This document shows, piece by piece, positions 17,403 to 25,324 of a stretch of DNA of 64,000 nucleotides. The position numbers and the translations under genes were made by a program. The DNA is from Alistipes sp. GTDB taxonomy: Bacteria > Bacteroidota > Bacteroidia > Bacteroidales > Rikenellaceae. The notes under the pieces are model-generated. The model was not told where the DNA came from. It saw only the letters and a list, made by a program, of their open reading frames with translations, and did no database searches. The DNA is taken from positions 1 to 64,000 of the forward strand of contig JAGBFA010000005.1 in assembly GCA_017936685.1 (NCBI GenBank), given 5' to 3'. The number at the start of each line of letters is the position of its first letter. Positions within the stretch are counted from its first letter, which is position 1.

Positions 17403-18435
17403 GCTCTCCGACGCACGCCGCCAGACGCTCTACGCACAGCTGCACGCGCTGCTCACGGCGGGGCTCGACTTCTCGGCGGCATTCCGGCTGCTTATAGACA
17501 GCGAGGAGGAACGGCGCACGAAGGCTTTGATAGAGGAGATATACGCTGCCGCCGTGCGCGGTCTGCCTCTGGCCGAGGCCATGCGCGACAGCGGTGCATT
17601 CAGTGCCATGGAGTGTGGCGTGATAGGCATCGGCGACAGGACGGGACGACTCACCCAGACGCTCGACTTCCTGCACGACTATTACCGCAAGCGTGCCGCG
17701 CAGCGGCGCATGATCTCCTCGGCCGTGAGCTACCCGGCGGTTATCCTCGCCGTGGCAGTAGCTGTGGTGGCCTTCATGCTCGCCGTGGTGGTGCCTATGT
17801 TCGAGCAGGTGTACGCGCGTATGGGCGGCGAGCTGCCTGCGCTCACGCGGTGGATCATCACCGTGTCGCGGGCGTTTCCCTCTTGCGCCGCCGTCACGCT
17901 CACCGCGGCGGCAGGAGCGTATCTGCTCTACCGCATGAACAGGCAGCGCGAGGAGGTGCAGCGCAGGCGTGCATGGCTCGTGCTGCGAATACCCTTCGCG
18001 GGTATGATCGTGCGAAAGAACATGCAGGCGCACTGCTGCAAGCTGCTATGCCTGCTGTGTGCCTCGGGCATACCTCTGCTGGCGGGCATCGACATGCTGC
18101 GCGATGTCATGACGTTCTACCCCTACCGGAAGTCGCTGGGAGAGATCGCACGAATGCTCGAACGGGGAGAGACCCTCGCCGCTGCGCTGGCACGCTATCC
18201 CGAGCTGTACGACCGCAGACTGGCGGCCATAGTCCGTGTGGCCGAGGAGACCAACCGCCTGCCCGAGATGCTGCGGCAGCAGGGCGATGCGCTCACGGCG
18301 GAGATGGAGTATGCCATAAGACGCATGGGAACAATGCTCGAACCGATGCTCATAATGCTTGTCGGGGTGCTCGTGGCGGTGATACTCGTAGCCATGTACA
18401 TGCCAATGTTCTCGCTCGGAAGTATCATGGGGTAA
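17383..18435 (+). CDS. gspF: GspF/PilC-type inner-membrane platform protein
   Basis: This 350-residue protein has two repeated GspF domains (about 15-135 and 220-340). Each contains the family signature around a glycine-rich turn (GVIGIGDRTGRLTQTL; IVRVAEETNRLPEML). Transmembrane segments lie at about 120-142, 165-185 and 320-342. It interacts with the GspE ATPase to polymerise pseudopilins. It ends the operon; the next gene is convergent. The N-terminal domain is shorter than in many GspF proteins (350 versus about 400 residues), otherwise standard. Confidence 0.9.
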   Translation: MKKNGHKLSDARRQTLYAQLHALLTAGLDFSAAFRLLIDSEEERRTKALIEEIYAAAVRGLPLAEAMRDSGAFSAMECGVIGIGDRTGRLTQTLDFLHDYYRKRAAQRRMISSAVSYPAVILAVAVAVVAFMLAVVVPMFEQVYARMGGELPALTRWIITVSRAFPSCAAVTLTAAAGAYLLYRMNRQREEVQRRRAWLVLRIPFAGMIVRKNMQAHCCKLLCLLCASGIPLLAGIDMLRDVMTFYPYRKSLGEIARMLERGETLAAALARYPELYDRRLAAIVRVAEETNRLPEMLRQQGDALTAEMEYAIRRMGTMLEPMLIMLVGVLVAVILVAMYMPMFSLGSIMG

Positions 18436-18496
18436 AGGCTCGGCAGTGCCGATGCCGCGCTGCAAGTGTGCCGAGGGCAGACGGATTATTTCTGTT

Positions 18497-18868
18497 TTAT
18501 TTCAGCGGTGATTCGACTGCGGCGGTGCTCGTGTCGTCGGCCAATGAATCTTTGATCCAGAGTCTTATATCTTCCGGCAGACAGGCAATGTCATCTGCAT
18601 TCAGATAGCCTCTGCTGAATAGAGAAAGAAGCCCTATTGGTAGCATTGAGGTGCGACAATACTCCTCCATCTGCATGGCCTCGTTATAGAATTTCCGCGA
18701 ACGGGCGGTTATCTCCATCGAGCGGTCGAATTCATTGCCGGTATTATAGTCGATAGGGGTGTCAAGCAGTTTGCGCATATCTGACTGCCACCTGACATGC
18801 CGTCTTAATATCCCCCTTTGTATCAACTCCTTTGCCTGTCTCTTCTCGGCTTTCGTCAGTTCTCTCAT
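18497..18868 (-). CDS. Hypothetical protein, Lys/Arg-rich N-terminus
   Basis: This is a 123-residue protein from the ATG at 18868 (MRELTKAEKRQAKELIQRG). A longer start at 18922 would add 18 unlikely residues. It is predicted all-helical, with a basic first helix, no signal peptide and no membrane segment. I do not recognise a family. It lies downstream of, and co-oriented with, the gene at 18947 and may belong with it. The region from here to 20800 is AT-richer than the secretion operon, which suggests accessory DNA. An immunity or small toxin-system role is possible but unproven. Confidence 0.6.
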   Translation of the reverse strand: MRELTKAEKRQAKELIQRGILRRHVRWQSDMRKLLDTPIDYNTGNEFDRSMEITARSRKFYNEAMQMEEYCRTSMLPIGLLSLFSRGYLNADDIACLPEDIRLWIKDSLADDTSTAAVESPLK

Positions 18869-18946
18869 AGCGATGCAATCGTTTTTATTATGTCCGACGC
18901 GGGTGCGATGTCTCGCCGTCACATGTTTTGTAAATATTTCTACGTT

Positions 18947-19666
18947 CTATTTCAACCCCTTCAATTTCTTTTCCAGGTCGCAATAGGCCGCCGCTTCAAG
19001 AAGCATACGAACTTCTTGTTCTCTGATCTGCTGTATCGGTATATGGCTCCAAAGATCTGCCAAGCAATAGCAATCGAACGCATCGCAATAAAAAGTATTG
19101 CAGCACACCAAAGCATTATAGCTGTCGTCGTCCGCACGCCCTGCTTTATCCGCGGGGATAGTCCCGGAGATATAGATATCTGGATTTGTTCGCATATTGA
19201 TATGCTTTTGAATCAAATCCGAGTTGTAGTTCAAAACCGCATGGCAAAACTCGACTTCATTTTCATCGTATCCCAACGCTTTCAGTTCGTTCATGTTTAC
19301 ATCAAACAAATCCTCAATATCCCAACCGTCGAAATGGGCGCAGGCATCTTCATACTCGCCAAAATCCAATGGAATATCAGTAGGATATTTCCAGCGGTTT
19401 TTCCAATAATCCAACAGATCCTTACAACCAAGTCTATTTCGATCGACTATCGGTTGAAAATCTTCCCGCCAGTCGTCTGTGCTTAATAAAATATCATTGC
19501 ATAAAGACAATTTATATAGCGGTAAATCGGATTTGCAAATACCTATATCATTCATCATATTTGCGTCGAATCCGCCGGACTCGATTAAATCAATAGCTTC
19601 CTTTGCCCGATTTTGCATCACTAACAAGATCAGATCCTCCAACTCCGGGTGCCAATTGCCATACAT
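18947..19666 (-). CDS. Cytosolic protein with ankyrin-like N-terminus, unknown function
   Basis: This 239-residue protein has no signal peptide. The N-terminal 60 residues (LVMQNRAKEAIDLIESGGFD, then PLYKLSLCNDIL) follow the helix-turn-helix pattern of an ankyrin repeat unit (loss of cells in a row, site/position phrase). The rest is acidic and rich in Cys and Tyr. Ankyrin-like single-gene proteins of this kind often serve as immunity proteins near RHS or type VI loci in Bacteroidota. Here the RHS genes are 13 kb away, so this is only a suggestion. AT-rich compared with neighbours to the left. Confidence 0.6.
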   Translation of the reverse strand: MYGNWHPELEDLILLVMQNRAKEAIDLIESGGFDANMMNDIGICKSDLPLYKLSLCNDILLSTDDWREDFQPIVDRNRLGCKDLLDYWKNRWKYPTDIPLDFGEYEDACAHFDGWDIEDLFDVNMNELKALGYDENEVEFCHAVLNYNSDLIQKHINMRTNPDIYISGTIPADKAGRADDDSYNALVCCNTFYCDAFDCYCLADLWSHIPIQQIREQEVRMLLEAAAYCDLEKKLKGLK

Positions 19667-19724
19667 AATTAATTTGATTGTTTTATATCACCTATACTCT
19701 TAAATTAATATGTTTTGCCGCAAC

Positions 19725-20297
19725 TTATTCTCCGCTTATGGTAATACTTTTCCAGTCCAGCGGTTCGGAGACTACGGTCATACCTTTCGGTCTGTGTAAT
19801 TCCAACTCGATCTGTAATGTCGGGATTATCTGCCAGATATTTTTTGCATAATTCTCAACCGAGAATGCATATTCTGGCAATAATCCGAATAATAATTGGA
19901 ATTCAAGCGTTTGTTGTGGCTGGATATTAATCACTTCACCAGGAAGAATGTCATTGGAGAATATCTCCAAAGAGTTTTTTGTATACTTTTTCCCATTAAA
20001 CTCATATCTCAAATACGAACGTGCATGTTCTGTCAATATAGTCAAAGTATCTGTTGTGTCATTAATTAATGATACATTTAATACGATTCCTGGACCATTG
20101 GTTACAAACGTAAAATAATCGACATCTTGCATACCCATAAAATAACCGTATGAAATATTTTGGTCCACGGTATTGCTGCTATCGATGTTCATCGACATTA
20201 TATCAAACTTTGGGGCATACGAATCATGCGCTGCTGCGACCGACAGAGATAATCCCATAAGGTATTTAATTATTCGCAAATATATTATCAAGTGCAT
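19725..20297 (-). CDS. Exported protein of unknown function
   Basis: This 190-residue protein has an N-terminal hydrophobic segment (LIIYLRIIKYLMGLSLSVAA) that would act as a signal peptide or anchor. A beta-rich domain follows (NGPGIVLNVSLINDTTDTLT; LPGEVINIQPQQTLEFQLLF), reminiscent of an Ig-like envelope domain. No family was recognised. A TAnnTTTG element at 20337-20344 gives it its own promoter, so it may head a short unit with the two genes downstream on the minus strand. AT content is high. Confidence 0.6.
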   Translation of the reverse strand: MHLIIYLRIIKYLMGLSLSVAAAHDSYAPKFDIMSMNIDSSNTVDQNISYGYFMGMQDVDYFTFVTNGPGIVLNVSLINDTTDTLTILTEHARSYLRYEFNGKKYTKNSLEIFSNDILPGEVINIQPQQTLEFQLLFGLLPEYAFSVENYAKNIWQIIPTLQIELELHRPKGMTVVSEPLDWKSITISGE

Positions 20298-20336
20298 ATC
20301 TTAAAACAATTAATTTATATTCTTTGGTTGTTTTTG

Positions 20337-20344
20337 CAAAAGTA
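20337..20344 (-). promoter_or_regulatory. -7 element for 20297
   Basis: The minus strand reads TACTTTTG, matching TAnnTTTG, 40 bases before the ATG at 20297. No clear -33 was found. Confidence 0.4.
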
Positions 20345-20449
20345 TCTGTGCTTATAGCAGATCACTTGTAATAATTATGGCGAAACGATATTGCTCAATC
20401 GCTCGTTATGCTGTATCAGTCTTTTTTTCATCGTAATTATATGGATCAA

Positions 20450-20800
20450 TCAAAAGTAGTTCTCGCTGACATACAGTAATGCAATCGAAAGAATAATATA
20501 TAGAATAACTGCCTTGGTGCCTCTTGACGAGGCTTCGTCTGATTCCAATTCATATTTGGTCATGATTTGTTCATCTTTACATAGGTAGTAAAATGCCATA
20601 AAGATAGAGACTATTGCACTGATGGTAATCCTTGATTCCTCTGTTATCCTGGTTGTAATATTCAATATACATGATACATTGAATCCCAACAGCAAGGACG
20701 GAACCCAAAGACCTCCTGATGATTGGCCGCTAATTGTCAAATATGAAAGCCATGTATTTAACTTGTAATATAAGTAATCTATCGTATTGACCTTGATCAT
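20450..20800 (-). CDS. Small membrane protein
   Basis: This 116-residue protein has about three hydrophobic helices (LWVPSLLLGFNVSCILNI; ITISAIVSIFMAFYYL; KAVILYIILSIALLYV). The acidic loop between the second and third contains DEQIMTKYELESDEASS. No family was recognised. A TAnnTTTG element lies 26 bases upstream, which supports the start. It sits alone between two AT-rich spacers. Function is unknown; a small membrane immunity protein or an orphan are equally possible. Confidence 0.55.
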   Translation of the reverse strand: MIKVNTIDYLYYKLNTWLSYLTISGQSSGGLWVPSLLLGFNVSCILNITTRITEESRITISAIVSIFMAFYYLCKDEQIMTKYELESDEASSRGTKAVILYIILSIALLYVSENYF

Positions 20801-21189
20801 TACTGTATCGTTATTATTACAATCGCAAAACTATATATGTCGGTGCATAGTATGATGGCTTTCTTTGAGCAAAGGACGCATCACTCGCCATTTATAATTA
20901 AATCCTTTCAACCCTTCGCCATAGGCATGCCTATATGCGGATCAGTTTGTCGTCATAGGCCTTGTTGTTTTTTTCGACTATTTACTGTTAAATTACCTCT
21001 GGTGCTCCTGCCACGCATGAAGGCTGGCGGTTTTCTATCTGCAAGTTAGGATAATTATACGAGATTTGCAAGGATCTGATATGATAAAATATTGTTTATC
21101 GGGCTTGCAGGTTGCCCATGGCTATTGAATTTGAAAGATGCGGCAACGGTGTGTCCGGCGATTGGCGACCGGATAACGATGATTATTCA
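20801..21189. other. Intergenic region without a convincing gene
   Basis: This AT-rich spacer contains the -7 element for the 20800 gene. A plus-strand frame at 20837-21049 is open, but it has no promoter of the expected type and no recognisable domain, and its composition looks random. I see no repeats or RNA structure apart from the rubrerythrin terminator at its right edge. Confidence 0.5.
20826..20833 (-). promoter_or_regulatory. -7 element for 20800
   Basis: The minus strand reads TAGTTTTG, fitting TAnnTTTG, 26 bases upstream of the ATG at 20800. Confidence 0.4.
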
Positions 21190-21223
21190 CAAAATCGCCA
21201 CCGTCCCGAAAGACGGTGGCGAT
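21190..21223 (-). terminator. Terminator of the reverse rubrerythrin gene
   Basis: A perfect 12-bp stem (ATCGCCACCGTC / GACGGTGGCGAT) with a 6-base loop lies about 48 bases past the stop and is followed on the minus strand by a short T run. Confidence 0.8.
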
Positions 21224-21270
21224 ATCGGTTGCTGGTCTGCCGCACGATTGCCGCAGACGACCGGACGTTC

Positions 21271-21822
21271 CTACTTGAAGAAACGGTTGTAGAGACCCTC
21301 GAAGCCCTTGCCGTGACGAGCCTCGTCCTTGGCCATCTCGTGAACGGTGTCGTGGATAGCGTCGAAGTTGTTCTGCTTGGCAATGCGTGCCAGACGCATC
21401 TTGTCCTCGCAGGCACCGCACTCGGCATTCTTGCGCTTCTCCAAGTTGGTCTTGGTATCCCATACGCAGTCGCCTAACAACTCGGCGAACTTGGCGGCGT
21501 GCTCGGCCTCCTCGAAAGCGTAACGCTTGAAAGCCTCGGCGATCTCGGGATAGCCCTCGCGGTCGGCCTGACGGCTCATGGCCAGATACATGCCCACCTC
21601 GGTGCACTCGCCGATGAAGTGGTTGTTGAGTCCCTCCATCAGCTCGGCGTTGTCGACCTTGCCGTCGCCGATCTTATGCTCGGTCACGAACTGCAAAGCC
21701 TCGTCGCTCTCCTTCATCTCGACGAACTTGTCCTTGCCTACCTTACACATAGGGCACTTCTCGGGTGCCTCGTCACCCTCGTGGATATAACCACAAACGG
21801 TGCAAATCCATTTCTTTGCCAT
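21271..21822 (-). CDS. rbr: Reverse rubrerythrin (NADH peroxidase type)
   Basis: This 183-residue protein has an N-terminal rubredoxin domain with [10 protein letters not shown] and CPMC iron ligands (about 7-30). A ferritin-like di-iron domain follows, with the glutamate and EExxH motifs [11 protein letters not shown] and [12 protein letters not shown]. Rubredoxin before the di-iron domain is the order of reverse rubrerythrins, which reduce hydrogen peroxide in strict anaerobes. An extra pair of cysteines (AECGACEDK) is present. It is monocistronic, with its own terminator. The cytoplasmic role in oxidative stress defence fits an anaerobic gut bacterium. Confidence 0.95.
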   Translation of the reverse strand: MAKKWICTVCGYIHEGDEAPEKCPMCKVGKDKFVEMKESDEALQFVTEHKIGDGKVDNAELMEGLNNHFIGECTEVGMYLAMSRQADREGYPEIAEAFKRYAFEEAEHAAKFAELLGDCVWDTKTNLEKRKNAECGACEDKMRLARIAKQNNFDAIHDTVHEMAKDEARHGKGFEGLYNRFFK

Positions 21823-21972
21823 AACTAATAGTTTTTATCGTTTTTCTGTTTGTTTGTTAATTTCACTTGCGAAGTTACGCAAAATTTCGAAACGGACGAT
21901 AAAAAAACGTTAACAATTATTTATAATATCATAAGCGATGCTTATGTCGAAACCCTAATGCCCGAGAATCCG

Positions 21973-22941
21973 TTATCGTCGCGCCTCGCTTTCGATAATG
22001 GCGTATTCGACCTGCTCCACGCTCGTCCCGTCCTTGATCATCACCCGTTTGTCGCTGTCGAGCAGATACATGGCCGGTATCGCTTTCAAGTCGTACAGTC
22101 TCTCGGAAGATATGGTCTGCTCACGGTCGTAGGCGTTGATCCATGCCGTCGGCATGTTGGCGGCATAGTCGCGCCATGCGTCGATGTCTTCGTCGGGATA
22201 TATGGCCAGCACGCGCAGGGTGCCGCGCTCGGAAAGCTCGTTGAGCATGGGCGACGAGGTGATAGCCTCGGTGATCTGGCGGCACATGGGACAGCCGGGG
22301 TTGTTGATGAATATCAGCAGGTAGTCGGCCTCGATATCCGACATGCGTGCGCTGCGCCCCGATGCAAGCGTGTAGACGAAGTCGTTGGCTACGTGCCCCG
22401 GACGGTTCTGCAAGGCCATGCGCAGATCGTACTCGGGGGCTATGCGGTCGTATTCGTCGTATAACGGCGACGATACGAGCACGCGCAGTACCGGTATGTA
22501 GTACTCGTCGTCGCGCACGGGCGAATTGGGATCGTGCAGCACCTTCTCGGTGATCATGGCGAAGTAGTCGAGCACGGGGCGGCTCGCCGATGCCCTGCGC
22601 ATCAGACGTGTCATAAGCGTATCGGCATTGTCGCGATCGACGCATGTCACCACATATTCGGTCATGGCACGGCAGATGTCCACCGTATCGTATGATGCCA
22701 CGGCTTCGTTCGCATTGAAGTCGAAGTTGTCCCAATAGTGCTCCGCGAGATAAGCGCGATACCTCTCCATCGTGACGCTCTCTGCCGCCGGCACCACCAC
22801 ACGCGTCATCGGACGCACTCCCACGGCAGCTGTCGGCTGCGATGCCTCATTTGCAGGCATCTCGGCCGCATTTTTCTTCCCCTTGCCGCCGCATGCCGTC
22901 AACAGCAGTGCGACGATCGAATATGTCAACAGGCGTTTCAT
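21973..22941 (-). CDS. Thioredoxin-fold lipoprotein with DUF5106-type N-terminus
   Basis: This 322-residue protein is an envelope lipoprotein (LLLTACGGKGKK, Cys about 17). The middle (about 60-190) resembles the DUF5106 region common before thioredoxin domains in Bacteroidales. The C-terminal 120 residues form a thioredoxin-like fold with a CPMC redox motif in FINNPGCPMCRQI and a cis-Pro loop (LKAIPAMYLLDSDK). It probably acts in periplasmic disulphide reduction or isomerisation. A TAnnTTTG element lies 25 bases upstream of the ATG. The call is good at family level; the partner is unknown. Confidence 0.85.
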   Translation of the reverse strand: MKRLLTYSIVALLLTACGGKGKKNAAEMPANEASQPTAAVGVRPMTRVVVPAAESVTMERYRAYLAEHYWDNFDFNANEAVASYDTVDICRAMTEYVVTCVDRDNADTLMTRLMRRASASRPVLDYFAMITEKVLHDPNSPVRDDEYYIPVLRVLVSSPLYDEYDRIAPEYDLRMALQNRPGHVANDFVYTLASGRSARMSDIEADYLLIFINNPGCPMCRQITEAITSSPMLNELSERGTLRVLAIYPDEDIDAWRDYAANMPTAWINAYDREQTISSERLYDLKAIPAMYLLDSDKRVMIKDGTSVEQVEYAIIESEARR

Positions 22942-22965
22942 ATCGCAAATTATGTTTAATAGCTA

Positions 22966-22973
22966 CAAATATA
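22966..22973 (-). promoter_or_regulatory. -7 element for the thioredoxin lipoprotein
   Basis: The minus strand reads TATATTTG, matching TAnnTTTG, 25 bases upstream of the ATG at 22941. It lies just outside the tandem repeat block. Confidence 0.5.
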
Positions 22974-22989
22974 CTCATTTTTCGTGAAT

Positions 22990-23394
22990 TTTTCGTGAAA
23001 AGCGGCATTCTACTGCCGCTCCTCGTCGCTCGACAATGGGCAGTACGCCAGTACAGCCCATCGTCTCGCTCTGTCGTCGCGTGGTATAATACCGCTTTTG
23101 ACGAAAAATTGGGTTGGTGGTTCTTGGGTTGTTTTTCGTGAAAAGCGGCATTCTACTGCCGCTCCTCGTCGCTCGCCAATGGGCAGTACACCAGTACAGC
23201 CCATCGTCTCGCTCTGTCGTCGCGTGGTATAATACCGCTTTTGACGAAAAATTATGTAGTGGTTCTTGGGTTGTTTTTCGTGAAAAGCGGCATTCTACTG
23301 CCGCTCCTCGTCGCTCGCCAATGGGCAGTACACCAGTACAGCCCATCGTCTCACTCTGTCGTCGCGTGGTATAATACCGCTTTTGACGAAAAAT
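22990..23394. repeat. Three tandem copies of a 142-143 bp unit with inverted ends
   Basis: Units start at 22990, 23133 and 23275. Each begins TTTTCGTGAAAAGCGGCATT and ends with the near inverse (AATACCGCTTTTGACGAAAAAT), giving imperfect terminal inverted repeats of about 20 bp. A GGGCAGTAC...GTACAGCCC hairpin lies inside. Copies 2 and 3 are almost identical. No protein is encoded that resembles a transposase. A related single copy in opposite orientation lies at 26419-26540. The structure suits a REP- or MITE-type element amplified locally. Confidence 0.85.
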
Positions 23395-23430
23395 AGGGTA
23401 GTGGTGCTTTGGTGACTATTTCCACTGTAT

Positions 23431-23599
23431 TGTCATTCTGAGCGTAACGCAGTGCAGTGAAGAATCTGGTTGGGGAATATAAAACTTCTCGTCGTGTCAT
23501 TTCGAGCGTCAGCGAGAAATTTGTGCGCGACGATTTTCGTTGTAGCATGTACTGTCGTTCCCAGATTCTTCACTGCACTGCGTTACGTTCAGAATGACA
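23431..23599. repeat. Inverted repeat, 39-bp arms
   Basis: The arms at 23431-23469 and 23561-23599 are inverse copies with one mismatch (left reads GTCATTCTGAGCGTAACGCA). About 90 bases lie between. The arm sequence recurs in part near 26357-26385 in the opposite orientation. It could fold as a long hairpin and appears to be a dispersed intergenic repeat. No gene is visible in it. Confidence 0.75.
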
Positions 23600-23611
23600 T
23601 TTGTTGTGTTC

Positions 23612-23662
23612 TGTCATTCTGAGGAGCGTGCTATGCACGCGACGTGAGAATCTCTCTTTGCC
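23612..23662. repeat. Dispersed repeat, related to 31596-31640
   Basis: The sequence from GTCATTCTGAGGAGCGTG through GCGACGTGAGAATCTCTCTT reappears inverted at 31596-31640 (AAGAGATTCTCACGTCGCG ... CTCCTCAGAATGACA). It sits directly after the 23431-23599 inverted repeat. Confidence 0.65.
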
Positions 23663-23768
23663 AATTTTTTTCTCCTCCACCGGAAATTAAGATTGATCCG
23701 GAATGCATGACTGATACCTTTTTTGACCAATAAGCCAGGGTTCTCGCCACCTGACGGGGCACAAAACA

Positions 23769-23798
23769 AAAAGCGAGAACCTTTCGATTCTCGCTTTT
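23769..23798 (-). terminator. Terminator after tRNA-Lys
   Basis: A stem AAAAGCGAGAA / TTCTCGCTTTT with an 8-base loop starts 2 bases after the tRNA 3' end (minus strand) and is followed by a T-rich tract. Confidence 0.8.
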
Positions 23799-23799
23799 G

Positions 23800-23872
23800 T
23801 ACCCCCTCAGGGGCTCGAACCCTGGACCCCAACATTAAGAGTGTCGTGCTCTACCAACTGAGCTAAAGAGGC
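23800..23872 (-). tRNA. tRNA-Lys (anticodon CTT)
   Basis: On the minus strand a 73-base cloverleaf can be drawn by hand: acceptor GCCTCTT/AGGGGGT, D-arm GCTC..GAGC with AGTTGGTA loop, anticodon stem CGACA/TGTTG with loop CTCTTAA (anticodon CTT, reading AAG), and T-arm CAGGG TTCGAGC CCCTG. The acceptor has G-T pairs at 1-72, 4-69 and 6-67. CCA is not encoded. It has its own promoter and terminator. Confidence 0.93.
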
Positions 23873-23894
23873 ATTCAACCTTTCGATTGCGGTG

Positions 23895-23925
23895 CAAAGG
23901 TACGACAAATTTTGTTACATGCAAA
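23895..23925 (-). promoter_or_regulatory. Promoter of tRNA-Lys
   Basis: On the minus strand TTTG (23922-23925) is followed 19 bases later by TACCTTTG (23895-23902), an excellent match to the phylum's promoter form, 23 bases before the tRNA 5' end. Confidence 0.7.
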
Positions 23926-23955
23926 TTTTTTTCGAAGAAAAATTCACATTTCCCG

Positions 23956-25275
23956 TTATTTTTTTGAATCGTCGTTCCACTCGCCGCCGCCGTCGGTATA
24001 GAATACGGGGCGTTCGCCGGCCAGCATCTTCATCGCAAGATAGCTGTCATACAGGCATATACCGTTTGCCGAATGTTGTGCCGGACTATAAACCACCACC
24101 GACGGGTGGCGTTTGGTGGTTTCGATGAGCATCTCTCCACGGTCGACGTATGTCGCACGCCATGCTGGGTCATTGGACGGGTTGCCGCCTACACGGCGCG
24201 ACTCTCCGGCCGACGACGAATCTATGGCCGCCGTCAGGAACACATACATGCCCAACGAATCGCACAGCGACAGCAGCTCCTCGGCTACATGTCCCGCTTC
24301 GAAGCGCACGGCATTATAGCCCTCGGCCTGCAACTCCACGATGCGTCGTGCCGCGACCGAGGCATCGACATCTGCCCGGCGCATCGTCTCAGACCGGCCG
24401 TTTATAAGAAACTCCCCGTCGGCATACTCCACCGAGCGGAATCCGACCGGTAGCGAGTAAAACTCGACATCGCGCCCTGCAATGCGGTTGCGCAGTTCCA
24501 GTCGGTACATCTCGGGCGAACCGGCGCGCCACAGCTCGGAATCGGGGATATTGGCCGCAAAACGCACGGTATCGATGCCGTACATGCCCAGTTCGACATC
24601 TTTATAACCGGTGGCCACGCGCACCGTATCGGGCGAATATAGGTCGTAATAGATGCGCGCGCGCTTGGCATTAAGCGTCTGGTTGTGCACGATGATGCCG
24701 ATATCGACATTGGCACGGCCGCCCACACCCATGCGCGTGCGGCTGAATACGTCGCGGATACGCACCCTCGGCTGCGATATGATGTATGCGCGCAGCGGCA
24801 CCCCGACAACCGACGGGAACGACTCGACGGCCGCGAGCGGTGCCCGGTCGAGCAGCCGTATCTCCACGCGGTTCTTGTCTTCGTGCGAGAGTTTGGTGAT
24901 GTTATACTCCGATGCCGCGAATCCGTTTTGCGCATAGCCTGCCGTGCGGCCGTTTATAATCACCTCGTATGGTACTCCGGCACCCTCCACACGCAGGAAT
25001 GTCTGACGTTCGATCCATGAGAAGGGTACGGTGAACGACGCCGACATGACCGTCGCGCCGTCGTCGTCAATACTCTGCTGCCACTCCTCCAAGGGCTGCA
25101 TGTATCGCTGTCGCTGCATCGAAGCTGTGGCAGCCTCCTCGGCCGTGGGATAGGGGATCAGACGGCCGCGCAACGCATCGCGTCCCTCAGCGGTAACCGA
25201 CAGAGGTCGCTGCGCAGCGATATTGCCGACGGTGACAGTCACGGCCAAAACCGACATTATGATGTTTCTTGTCAT
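23956..25275 (-). CDS. GH2-like exported protein, catalytic residue apparently lost
   Basis: This 439-residue protein has a signal peptide. A jelly-roll sugar-binding domain (about 60-165), an Ig-like domain (about 170-270) and the beginning of a TIM barrel (about 280-430) follow, in the order of beta-galactosidase/glucuronidase family GH2. The barrel motif around the acid/base, usually SxGNES, reads SPAQHSANG: Asn-Glu is replaced by Gln-His. The protein ends about 40 residues later, so the nucleophile region is absent as well. Full GH2 enzymes have 600-1000 residues. It is probably a non-catalytic carbohydrate-binding relative or a decayed enzyme. It is followed, not overlapped, by other minus-strand features. 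Confidence 0.75.
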   Translation of the reverse strand: MTRNIIMSVLAVTVTVGNIAAQRPLSVTAEGRDALRGRLIPYPTAEEAATASMQRQRYMQPLEEWQQSIDDDGATVMSASFTVPFSWIERQTFLRVEGAGVPYEVIINGRTAGYAQNGFAASEYNITKLSHEDKNRVEIRLLDRAPLAAVESFPSVVGVPLRAYIISQPRVRIRDVFSRTRMGVGGRANVDIGIIVHNQTLNAKRARIYYDLYSPDTVRVATGYKDVELGMYGIDTVRFAANIPDSELWRAGSPEMYRLELRNRIAGRDVEFYSLPVGFRSVEYADGEFLINGRSETMRRADVDASVAARRIVELQAEGYNAVRFEAGHVAEELLSLCDSLGMYVFLTAAIDSSSAGESRRVGGNPSNDPAWRATYVDRGEMLIETTKRHPSVVVYSPAQHSANGICLYDSYLAMKMLAGERPVFYTDGGGEWNDDSKK

Positions 25276-25295
25276 AGCGAATCAATTATACGCTG

Positions 25296-25303
25296 TAAAG
25301 GTA
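25296..25303 (-). promoter_or_regulatory. Possible -7 element for the GH2-like gene
   Basis: The minus strand reads TACCTTTA, one mismatch from TAnnTTTG, 20 bases before the ATG at 25275. Weak evidence. Confidence 0.3.
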
Positions 25304-25324
25304 TAAAAAATATCTCTACACGCA

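Noticed and set aside
20837..21049. Possible 70-residue plus-strand gene
   Set aside because: No promoter of the expected type, no domain and random-looking composition.
22990..23394. CRISPR-like array
   Set aside because: The units are 142-143 bp tandem copies with nearly identical interiors; there are no short repeats with variable spacers and no cas genes.
23614..23835. Small minus-strand frame overlapping tRNA-Lys and repeats
   Set aside because: It runs through the tRNA, its terminator and a dispersed repeat, so coding is unlikely.
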